From Sinonovacula constricta (Eukaryota > Mollusca > Bivalvia > Cardiida > Solecurtidae): a stretch of DNA of 64,000 nt. The notes below the pieces were generated by a model that searched no databases, had not been told where the DNA came from, and worked only from the letters and a program-made list of their open reading frames with translations. Shown here in pieces: positions 1 to 12,387 of this stretch. Within the stretch, counting starts at the first letter, position 1. The number at the start of each line of letters is the position of its first letter. Both the position numbers and the translations under genes were made by a program. The stretch is taken from NCBI GenBank assembly GCA_007844125.1, contig CM017559.1, positions 68,278,546 to 68,342,545 on the forward strand. Direction: 5' to 3'.

Positions 1-248
1 TGGATGTAATAAAGCCACTGTATTTATTTAGTATTAATGTATCACTGGTATGCATTGTCAATGCCGGTTCATATATAAACGTACAATTTATGTCTTATTT
101 GTATATACAGCTTATATTCGGTAACAATAAAGGAACTTTTTAAGGATGCATGAACTATAGTCAGAAGATGTAGGACCTATATACAACACGTCACGTATAC
201 AATATGCTTAAGAATGGTGATTATTTTTTATAACATGTTTATTGTCCT

Positions 249-515
249 TTAAATGATACTTTTAAAGACAAATCGAAGGAAAACTCGCCAAACAAAATCA
301 GTAATAGTTTGTGAGAGCGAACAGGAAACGAAATTTGAGCAAACCAAGTCTATTTTACAACAATGATATTCATCATTTGGGAAAACACAGTTCTTACAAG
401 ACTGCCCCAATGATGAATGAAGTGTGTTATAATGTTCAGAGTTCCAACAATGTCCCTTTGCTGTTCCCTCCCTGACTATTGTCTCTATACAGGTTTTACA
501 CCATTTATTACCCAA
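249..515 (-). other. Cys-rich open frame, possible exon or remnant
   Basis: An open frame on the minus strand has nine cysteines in about 60 residues, including CKTC, CKNC and HCC spacings, and no ATG at its start. The frame stays open some 30 nt beyond 515 to a TAA. A weak AG lies upstream, but there is no good pyrimidine tract and no clear donor. It may be an exon of a neighbouring gene, an old fragment or chance. I do not recognise a domain. Confidence 0.2.
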
Positions 516-1650
516 TATTTGTAATTTACAGGGAAATGACCTTTATGTCCAGAGTTGTGCTTGTCAGTCAAGAAACTTTATGAGGTCTAGTAACACGGAT
601 GTGACAGTCATTGTACGCGGTCACAACCACTATCTGACTGTTCAGTTATTATTGTGGCAATGCATGCACTGACGAGTGCACAACCAGGTGAACCATCCAC
701 AGTGTTCTCCCTTTACTACTCTTTTTATCAAGAACTTTTAACATTTTCACCAACTACGTTTGCTAATGACCCATTCTAAAATGCCTGTTATTTTGCTAAC
801 AACTTCCAGTAGATGCAACAAACAAAAACAACTTGAACGGATAGACACGGTGCAGATCTAGTATAGGCATCTTCCGGCGAGAAGTTGACTGTTAGGGTCT
901 ACGCTATTTGCCTAAGCATGTGCAATATGTACTAAGCCATTTAGTAGTAAGTACTAGCATGAAGAGTTAACTGATCAGTTTAACTCTCATACTTTTGAAT
1001 ATTCATTTTTGCCAAATATTTTTGTCAAAACCTACTGGAAGTATGTATCTGGCAATGTTGCTGTTCCTGGTGTCTTGCCAGTAATCAATGGCGTATAGCC
1101 ATCTGTCCCACATCCCCGTGAGATCAAAAACTACATGTACCAACAACTTTCCAAATAATGAAACTTTTAATTTTGAATCACATTATGCAGCAGAAGTCAT
1201 TAGTTGCAATACTTTCTAACCTTAGAAATTAACGGATGTCTACTTCCATCAGTATTCATGAACTGCAACCCTTATCTGCTGGGGCTACAAAAAAGCCCCC
1301 TCCCCAAACGGTATTTTCCAGATGTCAAATGAGTGACAAGAAGATAACAGGGGAGGTCAGCATGACAGTTTGACCTATATTTGAATAATGCTATGAAGGT
1401 TGTCACCAATTCTTTTAGACATCTACTTACGTTTTGCGTGACATGAGTGTCATTTACTTTTGAGAATGTATGATTTAACCCTGGTAAACATGCCCACCAT
1501 TTGACCTTTTTGCCATCATAAGGAAACATTTTTGGCAATATTGTTCACCAAAGGAAGCCATGTTGGGTGGATATTACCTTATCAACACAATTGTTTAGCA
1601 GTCCTACAGTCCTACATGAATTGAACCCTTATTTTTACCTGATTAACGAA
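516..1650. other. Intergenic DNA
   Basis: Apart from the inverted-repeat element copy at 848-916, I see no exon, tRNA or repeat family member here. A short frame at 1272-1538 has no coding character. Confidence 0.5.
848..916. repeat. Inverted-repeat element, copy 1
   Basis: Left arm GTGCAGATCTAG and right arm GGGTCTACGCTATTTGCCTAAG match the consensus arms of the dispersed element, diverged, with a short middle. Confidence 0.6.
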
Positions 1651-1654
1651 AATC

Positions 1655-1681
1655 AAAAAAAAAAAAAAAAAAAAAAAAAAA
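1655..1681 (+). repeat. A27 homopolymer
   Basis: An uninterrupted run of 27 A on the plus strand, i.e. T27 on the minus strand directly after the tRNA-headed unit at 1682-1887. It could act as a Pol III terminator for that unit. Confidence 0.9.
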
Positions 1682-1887
1682 GAATATTTACCCTTTCGGC
1701 AGTTGCTGTCTTCTAACACAGTGAAGAAACCCGCGATAAAATTCCCGACCATAGAAGAAGTTGCTCGTGAAAACTTTGTATATGCTCATTAAACATAGGG
1801 AGAAAAATGTGCAGTCAGTCCGGGACTCGAACCCGGGACCATTCGCTAACAGGGTGAATGCTCTACCGACTGAGCTAACCGGACCGC
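1682..1887 (-). mobile_element. tRNA-headed SINE-like unit
   Basis: The minus strand opens with a tRNA-like head. Box A is TAGCTCAGTCGGTAGAGC and box B is GGGTTCGAGTCCC, with an intact D arm and T arm. The acceptor arms (GTCCGGT and ACTGACT) do not pair, the anticodon stem has a mismatch and position 33 is not U, so it is not a working tRNA. An unrelated body of about 130 bp follows, then T27. I read it as a SINE or tRNA-derived Pol III unit. Confidence 0.55.
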
Positions 1888-3360
1888 TTATACATTCTCT
1901 TCCTATCACCCGGCTACACTCATTATATTAAGACTATTTCATTTATTGGTTTAAAACAAACACATACTTAGAATAGAAGAATATAACAATTGATACTTGT
2001 CTGAGTAAGGTATATGTCTGAAGTAAAGTTTATTTTACATGCAATTTGATATTGTTTTATTGCTATAGGAAATAAAAAAACATTCTTATCCGAGCCCGAT
2101 ATTTAGGTGTTATTATGTTAAAAGTTGTTTTATACATTAAATATACATTTACTTGTTTCTCATAACTCAGCACAGAGTGGCTTTGTACATTTATCATTTT
2201 ATAAGTATGTGATGTATTGTGAATACCAATTATATTGTACAAAAGTGAGACTTAAATAAACACATGTCTGTCTGTCTCTTTGTCTGCCTTACTGCGTTTA
2301 GTAGAAAAATGAATAGTGACACATTACATTTATTTTCGTTTATAAGATTAAATAAAATGAAATGAAGTGTAACTTAAAATGGACACTTACAAGATAAAAC
2401 ATGACAGCAAGTGGTCTTGTGTATGTGGACTTGTATTACATGTAAACACAAGAGACCATCCACGGCATCTAGTAATTGATACATTGATGCTGTTTACTTA
2501 ATTAAGTCCCAACATGTGTTGGATTTATACAAGTGTGGATGGGCGTTAAGCATTTATTACTGAGAAATACGCAGAATTTTTTGGAAATAAATAAGTGCAG
2601 TTAACAAGGTATTTGATGAAATAATCCGATGACCCTATACATGGAGGTCGCTTACATACTTAATATACTTTTTACCTGGCACGATTGCTTGATACACCAC
2701 CATATTCTCATTTATCTTTAAAAATAGACGGAGTCTTGTGAGGCGACAAACTTTTAAGGGCGACAAACTTTTAAGGTAAAGTCAATTTTAGATGTAAGCT
2801 ATGTCCCTGATAGATTTCCGTGCGTAGCCAGTAGTCATGATGTAGTCACACCCGAAAACTTAGTGCCTTGTTTGTTTTGGACTGTCCGTTGTCGTGACCA
2901 GCATGTGCAAAACATGCTTGGCATTGAATAAACCCTGTTCGAAATAAACGCCAAAATAGTTTGTAAAAATTTAACGTTCATTGAATTGCTTAAGAGAACA
3001 TGTTTGTTGTGTAAAGGCAAATGTAATATAAATAAGCCATTCTAGATTTACTTTAAAAAACAACAACTGAATCTTAAATTGTCTTCAATTAAATCGATTT
3101 ATCTAAAGTTATATCTACAACATCACTGCATGAGTAACACAGCAGATTTCATCGTGAAAAGGATAAAAAGATTTGTGAAGACCTAAGTATACAAGGACAA
3201 AGTGCAAAATACGTTAAGGCCGAGTGAAAATTACTCAGTAATTGCAGCAGGACATGGTAATTTTGCAACTTTCTCCTTTTTTAGGGGTGGGGGGTAAGAT
3301 GGAGTGGGGGTTCGATGGGGTGGAGGCGGAAGCGAAGAGAGGGCATATTTTCGTATCCTT
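1888..3360. other. Intergenic DNA
   Basis: AT-rich. It holds a short TCTG repeat near 2264-2280 and a perfect tandem pair of a roughly 19-bp unit (GCGACAAACTTTTAAGG) at 2740-2776. No gene is supported. Confidence 0.5.
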
Positions 3361-3361
3361 A

Positions 3362-6300
3362 AAAGCAAATGATGTTTATACTTTTTTCTCCTTGCCTTTT
3401 AGAGCAAAGACTGTTTATACCATACTGCATTTTCCTAGCCTTTCAGAGCATCAAAAGCTAAAAATATCATACTATATTCTTTCAGCCATTCAGAAAAAAA
3501 GAGTCTGTTTCACCATATTGTATTTTCAGCCATTCAGAGCAAAGGCTGTTTATACCTTAATGTATTCTCCTAGTCATTCAGAGCACATACGATATTCTTT
3601 CAGCAATTTAGAAAAAAGAGGCTGTTTCACCATGTTGCATTTCTAGCAATTCAGAGCAAAGGCTGTTTATACCACACTGTATTATCCTAGCAATTCAGAG
3701 CAAAGGCTATTTATACCACACTGTATTCTCCTAGCAATTCAGAGCAAAGGCTGTTTATACCGCACTGTATTCTCCTAGCCATTCAGAGCAAAGGCTGTTT
3801 ATACCACACTGTATTCTCGCCATTCAGAGCAAAGGCTGATTATACTCCACTGTATTCTCCTAGCCATTCATAGCAAAGGCTGTTTATACCATGCTGTATA
3901 CTCCTAGCCATTCAGGGCACAGACTTTTTATACCACACTGTATTCTCCAAGCCATTCAGAGCAAAGGCTGTTTATACCACACTGTATTCTCCAAGCCATT
4001 CAGAGCACAGACTATTTATACCACACTGTATTCTCCTAGCCATTCATAGCAATGGCTGTTTATATCACACTGTATTCTCCTAGCCATTCAGAGCGCAGAG
4101 TATTTATACCAAACTGTATTCTCCTAGCCATTCATAGCAAAGGCTGTTTATACCACACTGTTTTCTCCAAACCATTCATAGCAAAGGCTGTTTATACCAC
4201 ACTGCATTCTCCTAGTCATTCAGAGCACAGACTATTTATACCATACTGTATTCTCCTAGCCATTCATAGCAAAGGCTATTTATAACACACTGTATTCTCC
4301 TAGCCATTCAGAGCAAAGGCTGTTTATAACACACTGTATTCTCCTAGCCATTCAGAGCAAAGGCTGTTTATACCACACTGTATTCTCGCCATTCCGAGCA
4401 AAGGCTATTCTCCACTGTATTCTCCTAGCAATTCATAGCAAAGGCTGTTTATACCATGCTGTATACTCCTAGCCATTCAGAGCACAGACTGTTTATACCA
4501 CACTGTATTCTCTAAGCAATTCAGAGCACAGACTATTTATACCACACTGTATCCTAGCCATTCATAGCAAAGGCTGTTTATACCATGCTGTATTCTCCTA
4601 GCCACTCATAGCAATGGCTGTTTATATCACACTGTATTCTCCTAGCCATTCAGAGCACAGACTATTTATATCACACTGTATTCTCCTAGCCATTCAAAGC
4701 AAATGCTGTTTATACCACACTGTTTTCCCCTAGTCATTCATAGCAAAGGCTGTTTATACCACACTGTATTCTCCTAGCCATTCAAAGCACAAACTATTTA
4801 TACCATACTGTATTCTCATAGCCATTCAGAGCACAGACTATTTATACCATACTGTATTCACCTAGCCATTTAGAGCCAAGGCTGTTTATAACACACTGTA
4901 TTCTCCTAGCCATTCAGAGCAAAGGTTGTTTATACCACACTGTTTTCTCCTAGTCATTCATAGAAAAGGCTGTTTATACCACACTGTATTCTCCTAGCCA
5001 TTCAGAGCACAGACTATTTATACCATACTGTATTCTCCTAGTCATTCAGAGCCAAGGCTGTTTATAACACACTGTATTCTCCTAGCCATTCAGAGCACAG
5101 ACTATTTATACCATACTGTATTCGCCTAGCCATTCAGAGCAAAGGCTGTTTATACCACACTGTATTCTCCTAGCCATTCAGAGCACAGACTATTTATACC
5201 ATACTGTATTCTCCTTGCCATTCAGAGCAAAGGCTGTTTATACCACACTGTATTCTCCTAGCCATTCATAGCACAGACTATTTATACCACAATGTATTCT
5301 CCTAGCAATTCATAGCAAAGGCTTCTTATACCACACTGTATTCTCCTAGCTATTCATAGCAATGGCTGTTTATACGGCACTGTAGTCTCCTAGTCATTTA
5401 TAGCAAAGGCTGTTTATACTCCACTGTATTCTCCTAGCCATTCATAGCAAAGGCTGTTTATATCACACTGTATTCCCCTAGTCATTCATAGCAAAGGCTG
5501 TTAATACCACACTGTTTTCTCCAAGCCATTCAGAGCAAAGGCTGTTTATACCACACTGTATTCTCCAAGCCATTCAGAGCACAGACTATTTATACCACAC
5601 TGTATCCTAGCCATTCATAGCAAAGGCTGTTTATACCATGCTGTATTCTCCTAGCCACTCATAGCAATGGCTGTTTATATCACACTGTATTCTCCTAGCC
5701 ATTCAGAGCACAGACTATTTATACCATACTGTATTCTCCTAGCCATTCAGAGCACAGACTATTTATATTACACTGTATTCTCCTAGCAATTCATAACAAA
5801 GGCTGTTTATACCACACTGTTTTCTTCAAGCCATTCCTAGCAAGGGTTGTTTATACCACACTGTATTCTCCTAGCCTTTCAGAGCACAGACTATTTATAC
5901 CATACTGTATTCTCCTAGCCATTCATAGCAAAGGCTGTTTATAACACACTGTATTCTCCTAGCCATTCAGAGCAAAGGCTGTTCATACCATGCTGTATTC
6001 TCCAAGCCATTCAGAGCACAGACTATTTATACCACACTGTATCTTAGTCATTCATAGCAAAGGCTGTTTATACCACACTGTATTCTCCTAGTCATTCATA
6101 GCAAAGGCTGTTTATACCACACTGTATTCTCCTAGTCATTCATAGCAAAGGCTGTTTATACCACACTGTATCCTAGTCATTCATAGCAAAGGCTGTTTAT
6201 ACCACACTGTATTCTCCTAGTCATTCATAGTAAAGGCTGTTTATACCATACTGTAATCTCCGAGCCATCCAGAGCAAATGCTGTTTATACCATGCTATTT

Positions 6301-6425
6301 CTCCTAGCCATTCAAAGCACAGGCTGTTTAAACTATTCTGTATTATCATATGCATTCAATGCACAGGCTGTTTTACTATACTGTTTTTCCTTGCATTCCC
6401 GAGCAATGGCTTTTTAGACCATACT
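3362..6425. repeat. 44-bp satellite array, about 3 kb
   Basis: About 65-70 tandem copies of a 44-bp unit whose parts read CTAGCCATTCAGAGC, AAAGGCTGTTTATACC and ACACTGTATTCTC. Two unit classes are interleaved, one with CAAAGGCTGTTTATA and one with CACAGACTATTTATA. Some units are shortened (ACTGTATCCTAG lacks several bases), and the edges are more diverged than the centre. Frames that run through it are by-products of the period and not genes. Confidence 0.95.
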
Positions 6426-6451
6426 GTTTTCTGTAGCAATTTAGAGCAAAG

Positions 6452-6660
6452 GCTTTTAGCATTACCTACTTCTAGCAATTTTTAAAAAAAGGCTGTTAGC
6501 ATTACCTACTTCTAGCAATTTATTGCCTAGGCTGTTAGCATTACCTACTTCTAGCAATTTATTGAGAAGGCTGTTAGCATTACCTACTTCTAGCAATTTA
6601 TTGCAAAGGCTGTTAGTAGTATCTACTTCTAGCAATTTATTTCCAAGGCTGTTTATTTTT
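6452..6660. repeat. 39-bp array adjoining the satellite
   Basis: About five units start at 6452, 6491, 6530, 6569 and 6608, each with GGCTGTTAGCATTACCTACT and TCTAGCAATTTATTG. The AGCAAAGGCTGTT part is shared with the 44-bp unit, so this looks like a derived or related array at its edge. Confidence 0.9.
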
Positions 6661-6711
6661 TACTCTATAATAGCCCTTCAAACTACACAAGAGGGGCATG
6701 ATGCCATTATA

Positions 6712-7135
6712 TTGCTCACCTGAGTGCCATAGACATTTGGTAAAATTAGCAAGGAATATCAACAATGTTTAAACAAACCTAAAAAAAAAGTTATACAGGT
6801 ACCTGTACTTCAGCAACATCAGACAGTCAGTTTCAATCTTTGTACTACATAGCCATATACAGAAAATGGCCTCATCCCTGGCGGACATTTTTTATGGATC
6901 AGAGTTCTTTTAACAATCTTGATACAGGGCCACACAAGGAATATGTATACCAATTATTAAAAATGTAGCTCTTGTGATTTCTGACATGAAGATTTTCAAA
7001 GTTTTCCTAAATGTATTTAGGCATGGTGGCCATATCTTTAGACAGATCAAATTTTTTTGAACAATCTTGATACAAGGCCACAATGGACAATTGCCACGCC
7101 CTTGGCACCCAGGTTTTTTGACAGCTCAAAATTCT
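6712..7135. repeat. Dispersed repeat, AACAATCTTGATAC family
   Basis: Two related segments share ATGGTGGCCATATCTTTAG-like text, TCTTTTAACAATCTTGATAC and the phrase 'aggccacaa'. Repeats of this style are, to my knowledge, common in bivalve genomes. No coding frame is visible. Confidence 0.5.
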
Positions 7136-7259
7136 TCTAACAATGTTTACTCTCCTCGGCCTTCTTTAGTTTTTAAGAAATATGGCTGAATTTGGGCTAG
7201 CGGTTCCAGAGGAGATGTAGTTTAAAAAAGTTGATGGTTGCGTGACGTTTGAAGGTAAG

Positions 7260-7345
7260 CTAAGATCTGTTTATACTATACTGTAACCTCAAAACTATAC
7301 TGAGCATAATCAGTCAATACCATATTGTATTCTTGAACATTTCAG
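7260..7345. repeat. Degenerate satellite units
   Basis: GATCTGTTTATACTATACTG and following bases resemble single 44-bp satellite units cut off from the main array. Confidence 0.5.
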
Positions 7346-7399
7346 ACCAATTAATTCTTTTAAAGCACTGTATTCATCTATGTTTTTAGTGTAAAAGGA

Positions 7400-7665
7400 G
7401 GGATTATGGATTAGCCTGCATTTTTGCCGATACTGTGCAGCGACATTTCTATCATCATAGCACAGGGGCACTTATGAGGTGCCCAGGGACTGAACCCGGC
7501 CGGTCCATTATACTGAAACCAAAAGAGTTAGGCGTAATGCTGTCCCCTTAACCTCGAGTGTTAGGAGGGAAGCTACTACTACCAACTTTTAAGTCTTTGG
7601 TTTGACCCGGCCAGGGTTTGAACCTACGACCTCCTTATCCGCAAGCCGATGCTCTAAAGGTGTTA
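7400..7665. mobile_element. SINE B-related composite
   Basis: It shares GCATTTTTGCCGA, ATAGCACAGGGGCACTTATG, GCCCAGGGACTGAACCC and CCGGTCCATTATACT with 18955-19065. A second part (TTTGACCCGGCCAGGGTTTG then GCCGATGCTCTA) is an antisense tRNA-like head. Confidence 0.6.
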
Positions 7666-7679
7666 ATACAATTTAGTTT

Positions 7680-7800
7680 TCTTATAATTTTATAGAGCAA
7701 AAGTTGTTCATACTGAACTCTATTCTTGTAGCCTCTAGAGCAAATACTGTTTATACCATTCTGTTCTTGTAGCTATTTTCAACAAAAAGTGTTTGTAGAA
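7680..7800. repeat. Degenerate satellite units
   Basis: Two or three worn units (AGAGCAAAAGTTGTTCATAC, AGAGCAAATACTGTTTATACC) resemble the 44-bp satellite. Confidence 0.6.
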
Positions 7801-7809
7801 TACTGTACT

Positions 7810-10160
7810 CAAACATTTAAATTTAAAAGGTGTCTAAACCATCTTTAAGTTTTGCAATTCTAGCTTGAGATAATTGGATAAAACAAACAAGAAAGGCATC
7901 GAATATGTATCATACTCTGTATTTCAATCATAATAAAAATGCAACATACTCATACAAGTGGGTTATCACATTTATATTGCTTCAACAGTGTAAGAGATAT
8001 GTACACCTTACAAAGTGGACCTTAGCTCCTATTGTCTAGAAACAGAACAATGGGGGATGATATATGATGAAATGATCACAAATGAGATGACGGGACATTA
8101 GAAGAAAAGGGATTGATAAATTTGCAGAAAATTAAAAAATGAAGTCTGAATATATCCTTAAGATCCAAATGAACAAAGAAAATTGTGTGTAACACAAAAT
8201 AAATGAGAAAGAAATGTAAAGACTAGTGAAGAAGACATTACAATATAAAATGCCACGTGCTTGCAGCAGAGCAGCATACATTTAAAATGGCTTTTAACAC
8301 ATGCATACAAAATTACAATTTGCAAATTCTAACACTATCTGGGACTATTGTGTCCATTTGCATTAAAAGCCATGTGTATACTCAAACTGCTAAGAAGTTT
8401 ATAAAATTGTGTACATGCATGCAATAAAACTTTTGAAAACAGTAAGAGTGCAGGCCATATGTATTCTGGAATCAAATCTAATCTCCTGTTTGAGACCATC
8501 CAGGCTGAATTATATAAAACTTGAAAGAACAAACTCAGAAAGCCACTCAATATTTAATCTTTTAATTAGTGAACACTTAAATGATCCAATACATCCAATG
8601 CTAGAAAAAGAGCCTGCCTTCTGATTGGTTGTCATCTAGCAAGTAACCAGGTAACCAGTCATATCATATGGATTTCTGTGTCTGACCCCAAGAAAATATT
8701 TATATTCACTGGACATCCAGTGTTACCTTTCTTTGACCTTTTTTGTTATAGCATAAACTATGAGATAAAACAATGGCAGATAAAAATGGTAAAACTAATG
8801 ATATAAATGATGATATATTAAGAGATGAAGAAGCACCATTCCTAAGCATAGAAACATCAAAATATACTTCAGACTCCTATATGTATTGAAACTTTACACT
8901 AGAAATATAAATCAACAGCAGACAGTGATAGTGGGTGCTTATGCATTAAAGAGCTATTCATAAATATGACAACAGGATGTGAATAAACTCTTAATAGAGA
9001 CCTTTCAGCCCAGTATGAGACAAAGCAATTAAGAAATCAATAACAGATGGCATATGAAGTTATTATTCACTTAAACAATTTTTGGACACTCAAAAGACAG
9101 TTATATTAAAACACAAAGGCTAATTGTCTCAATGATAAATGTAGTATTTGCAGGCATTGCATTGTCCTCTATTGTTGGGCTAACATAACATAATTAAGAA
9201 AAATCTTATATGGGAAGATGAAGCCATAAAAAAGTGAATGCAAACAGTAAATGTAACAGTCTTATTAAAATAAAATGATACTTTTTTAAAAAATAGGAAA
9301 ATTGGAAAAAAAATTGTTTTCAAAATTAATGAAAACTAAAATGATGTTAAGTGATTATGTGTAACTTTGTAGCCATGTGCATTATAAAGGAATGAAAAAA
9401 AATGTCTTGATATAATATTAAAAAAAATAATATATATATATATATGTAACCAATGTAACATAATACTTTTATGGTACACAGTTTTATTGTTTGTTTTTTA
9501 ATAAATATTAAATGTCATATAATTGTTTATCAATTATAACATTGTAACAGTTTAACAAATTCAAACATAGACCATACATGAATGAGATTTAAGTTCAATT
9601 TCTGTCAGAGTCTAAACTATGAAAATGAAAACACAGACTAAACAATTTAAATATGAGGCAAGAAAATCAACCATTTAAACATGCATTGTACAGTGGCGCT
9701 TAAGACCAAGGATGGTCAATTAAAACTTTAGCTTAACGCACCTTCCAATTAATGAATTAAATTATCTAGTTGGAAAGTCGTGATTAAAAAAACAGTCAAC
9801 ATGAAACAGCTTCAAAGAAACTGCTGACACTGTATGCTATCCCAAAGCTGCACTACCAACATTTCACCTTCATGACTCTCCTAAAGTGATACTGACTTCA
9901 TTTTGTGTGTTGTTTTATGATATAGTAAATTAAACATCACATTTATAATGTATTGAACACTAAACAAAACAACAAATGCTATGCCAACATAAATAAAGAG
10001 ATATGTTGCAAAGAACATGAAAGACTAATCAAATGCAGAACCTCAGCTTGTTTTGGATATGGATATTTAATCTAACCATAAACCAATTTTTTGGAATTAA
10101 AAGCACTGCAACATATCCCTCACATACTTTCTGCAGAAAATTAATGAACTTTATAAGCAG
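7810..10160. other. Intergenic DNA
   Basis: AT-rich low complexity, including a TA run at 9430-9446. No exon, tRNA or known repeat is recognised. Confidence 0.5.
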
Positions 10161-10167
10161 TGATTGA

Positions 10168-10376
10168 TCAGGCTTAGGCAAAATGTGTAGATCCAGATCT
10201 GCCAGCTCGGGCACGCCAAAGTATGATCAGGATCTGCTGTATTTGATCAAGATCTGCCAGCTCGGGCACGCCAACGTGTGATCAGGATCTGTCATATTTA
10301 GTCAATATCTGCCAGCTTGGGCACGCCAACGTGTGATCAGGATCTGCTGTATTTGATCAAGATCTGCCAGCTCAAG
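10168..10376. repeat. 55-bp array derived from the inverted-repeat element
   Basis: About three units contain GATCTGCCAGCTCGGGCACG, CCAACGTGTGATCAGGATCT and GCTGTATTTGATCAA. The first unit is preceded by GGCAAAATGTGTAGATCC, the element's left arm, so the array grew by tandem copying of one element. Confidence 0.85.
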
Positions 10377-10462
10377 CTACATGGCCTTGGATAAGATAAT
10401 AAAGAGATGTATTTATAGCGATGTATTCATTTACAATACAACTGCATTATAGAGACCTTGAC

Positions 10463-10534
10463 ACAGATAGTGTAGATCCAGATCAGCCATCTATCCTGTG
10501 GAAGCTGTCTGAATCTAGAGTATTTGCTGCTAAC
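10463..10534. repeat. Inverted-repeat element copy
   Basis: Left arm ATAGTGTAGATCCAGATCAG; right arm GGAAGCTGTCTGAATCTAGA then GTATTTGCTGC. Confidence 0.75.
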
Positions 10535-11038
10535 CACCTCTTGCATCCATGGTACGAAGTTTAAGCAAGTCAGTAAACAAGAAGTCCAGGTTACTATGAA
10601 ATGTAATAGGCTATATATAATGTTAGGACCTACACTGTAGCATAGCTCTAAAAGGTAATGTTTTCTTCATGTATATATTTAATTTTATTGCATGAAATTC
10701 AGTCGATGTTCAAAAGAAAAATTGTGTAATTCTAACCTCAAGATGTAAGTCCCTGTTGGAAAACAAAGGTAATTGTATTCCACTGTATTAAGTATCAACT
10801 GGACCACCATTAACTATTTTCGACAAAATGTACCCTGACTGCTCAAGCACCAAATTTCTTGTCTTTTTTTTTCTAATAATAATATCTCTGGAATAAAACT
10901 TCATGAACATAAAATCGAAAATGAAGTTTGATTTTTTAACAAAAGGCAAACATTTTTTTTAAGCACACATCGTTCATGTTTTGAGTAATGTCTTAATTAG
11001 AAATTTACTCCATTGACAAAAAAAAATGTTCTATAAAG

Positions 11039-11385
11039 TTTTCTCTGTCACTCACTTGTGAACATGGTGAACTCAGAATCAAGTTTTCTCTGTCACCCAC
11101 TTGTTAACATGGTGAACTCAGAATCAAGTTTTCTCTGTCACTCACTTGTGAACATGGTGAACTCAGAATCAAGTTTTCTCTGTCACCCACTTGTTAACAT
11201 GGTGAACTCAGAATCAAGTTTTCTCTGTCACCCACTTGTTAACATGGTGAACTCAGAATCAAGTTTTCTCTGTCACTCACTTGTGAACATGGTGAACTCA
11301 GAATCAAGTTTTCTCTGTCACCCACTTGTTAACATGGTGAACTCAGAATCAAGTTTTCTCTGTCACTCACATGTGAACATGATAA
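11039..11385. repeat. 45-bp minisatellite
   Basis: Nearly eight copies of a 45-bp unit (GTCACTCACTTGTGAACATG, GTGAACTCAGAATCAAG, TTTTCTCT) with two alternating variants, CTCACTTGTGAAC and CCCACTTGTTAAC. The unit is a multiple of three, which explains the repetitive open frame; no start context or partner exon supports a protein. Confidence 0.95.
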
Positions 11386-11399
11386 AGTCAGAATACTGA

Positions 11400-12376
11400 T
11401 AAAGTCAGAATATAAACAATCCGAATATCAACCTCTATCCTAACTCAATATTTTGCCTGTTATTTTTGTTGATTAATGTTCAATTGTCATAACCAAATGG
11501 TGGATTATTTAACGAGGTGCTCACTGTTTTTTTTTCAAAATAAAAGCCTGACTTTGGTTGAATATCTGAAATATACAATAATGAATCAATCTTCACACTT
11601 GAGTATTAACAAATAAGGTATTAACTGCACAGATAGATTTGAAATTAGAACAAAATTCAGCACCTGAACAAAGTGTCATCTATATGCACAGAGGAGATTA
11701 ATTATGCTCAATGTTTTAAGATCTTAGCTTCATGCCAGACAGTTTGTTTCATGCAATATAAATAAAATGACCACTTGATCATATAAAAGGAATTCACACA
11801 TCCAATAGAATAAAAGCACTACAGAGAACAGTTTAGTACAGCTTATCATGTGTAAAAACTACATATTAAACTAACACACTTAAAACAATGGCATTACCAA
11901 ATCACAGAAACATCAATGTTTATCAACTCTTTTACAAGGTATACTTCATGTCATTAGTAACTGTATGTTTATGATCAGTTTATATAATGATAGACCGCAA
12001 TGTCTATCTTTCTGTAAGAATTAAACAAGTACAAATACGTATTTAATTACAATGAATCAAAAATGAGGAACTGATCCCATGGTTTATGTTACACAATACC
12101 AAAGCTACATGATTATTTGAACAATATATATTTCTGTACCTTGCAAAATCAACCAAGCAAGCATGATCAAATGACAACTTGCTGGTCGATACTTGAAGAA
12201 ATCAGATGGTTAAAAATATTAAAACAAGATGATGATTGAAATGACTATAAAAATAATTATTATGATTGATTATGAGTAACGAGTAAACAAAAACCATTTT
12301 TATCTCATAATATTGCAACAATACCCTAAGAGGAATGACATTACACGCATTCTTTTACGCATCTAGTGTGCACAAT
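11400..12376. other. Intergenic DNA beyond the gene's 3' end
   Basis: AT-rich with no recognisable exon or repeat family. Confidence 0.5.
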
Positions 12377-12387
12377 TTTATTTTATT
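12377..12387 (-). terminator. Candidate poly(A) signals, two overlapping AATAAA
   Basis: AATAAAATAAA on the minus strand (12387-12377) holds two overlapping hexamers, with cleavage expected some 15-30 nt further at about 12355. It is the first canonical signal after the stop codon. AT-rich DNA makes chance matches common. Confidence 0.4.

Noticed and set aside
1814..1887. A functional tRNA gene
   Set aside because: Acceptor arms do not pair, the anticodon stem is mismatched and U33 is missing.
3362..6425. CRISPR-like array
   Set aside because: Direct tandem units without unique spacers in eukaryotic DNA.
11058..11399. A 113-codon repetitive open frame
   Set aside because: It is the translation of the 45-bp minisatellite (period a multiple of three); no promoter, splice partner or non-repeat coding part.
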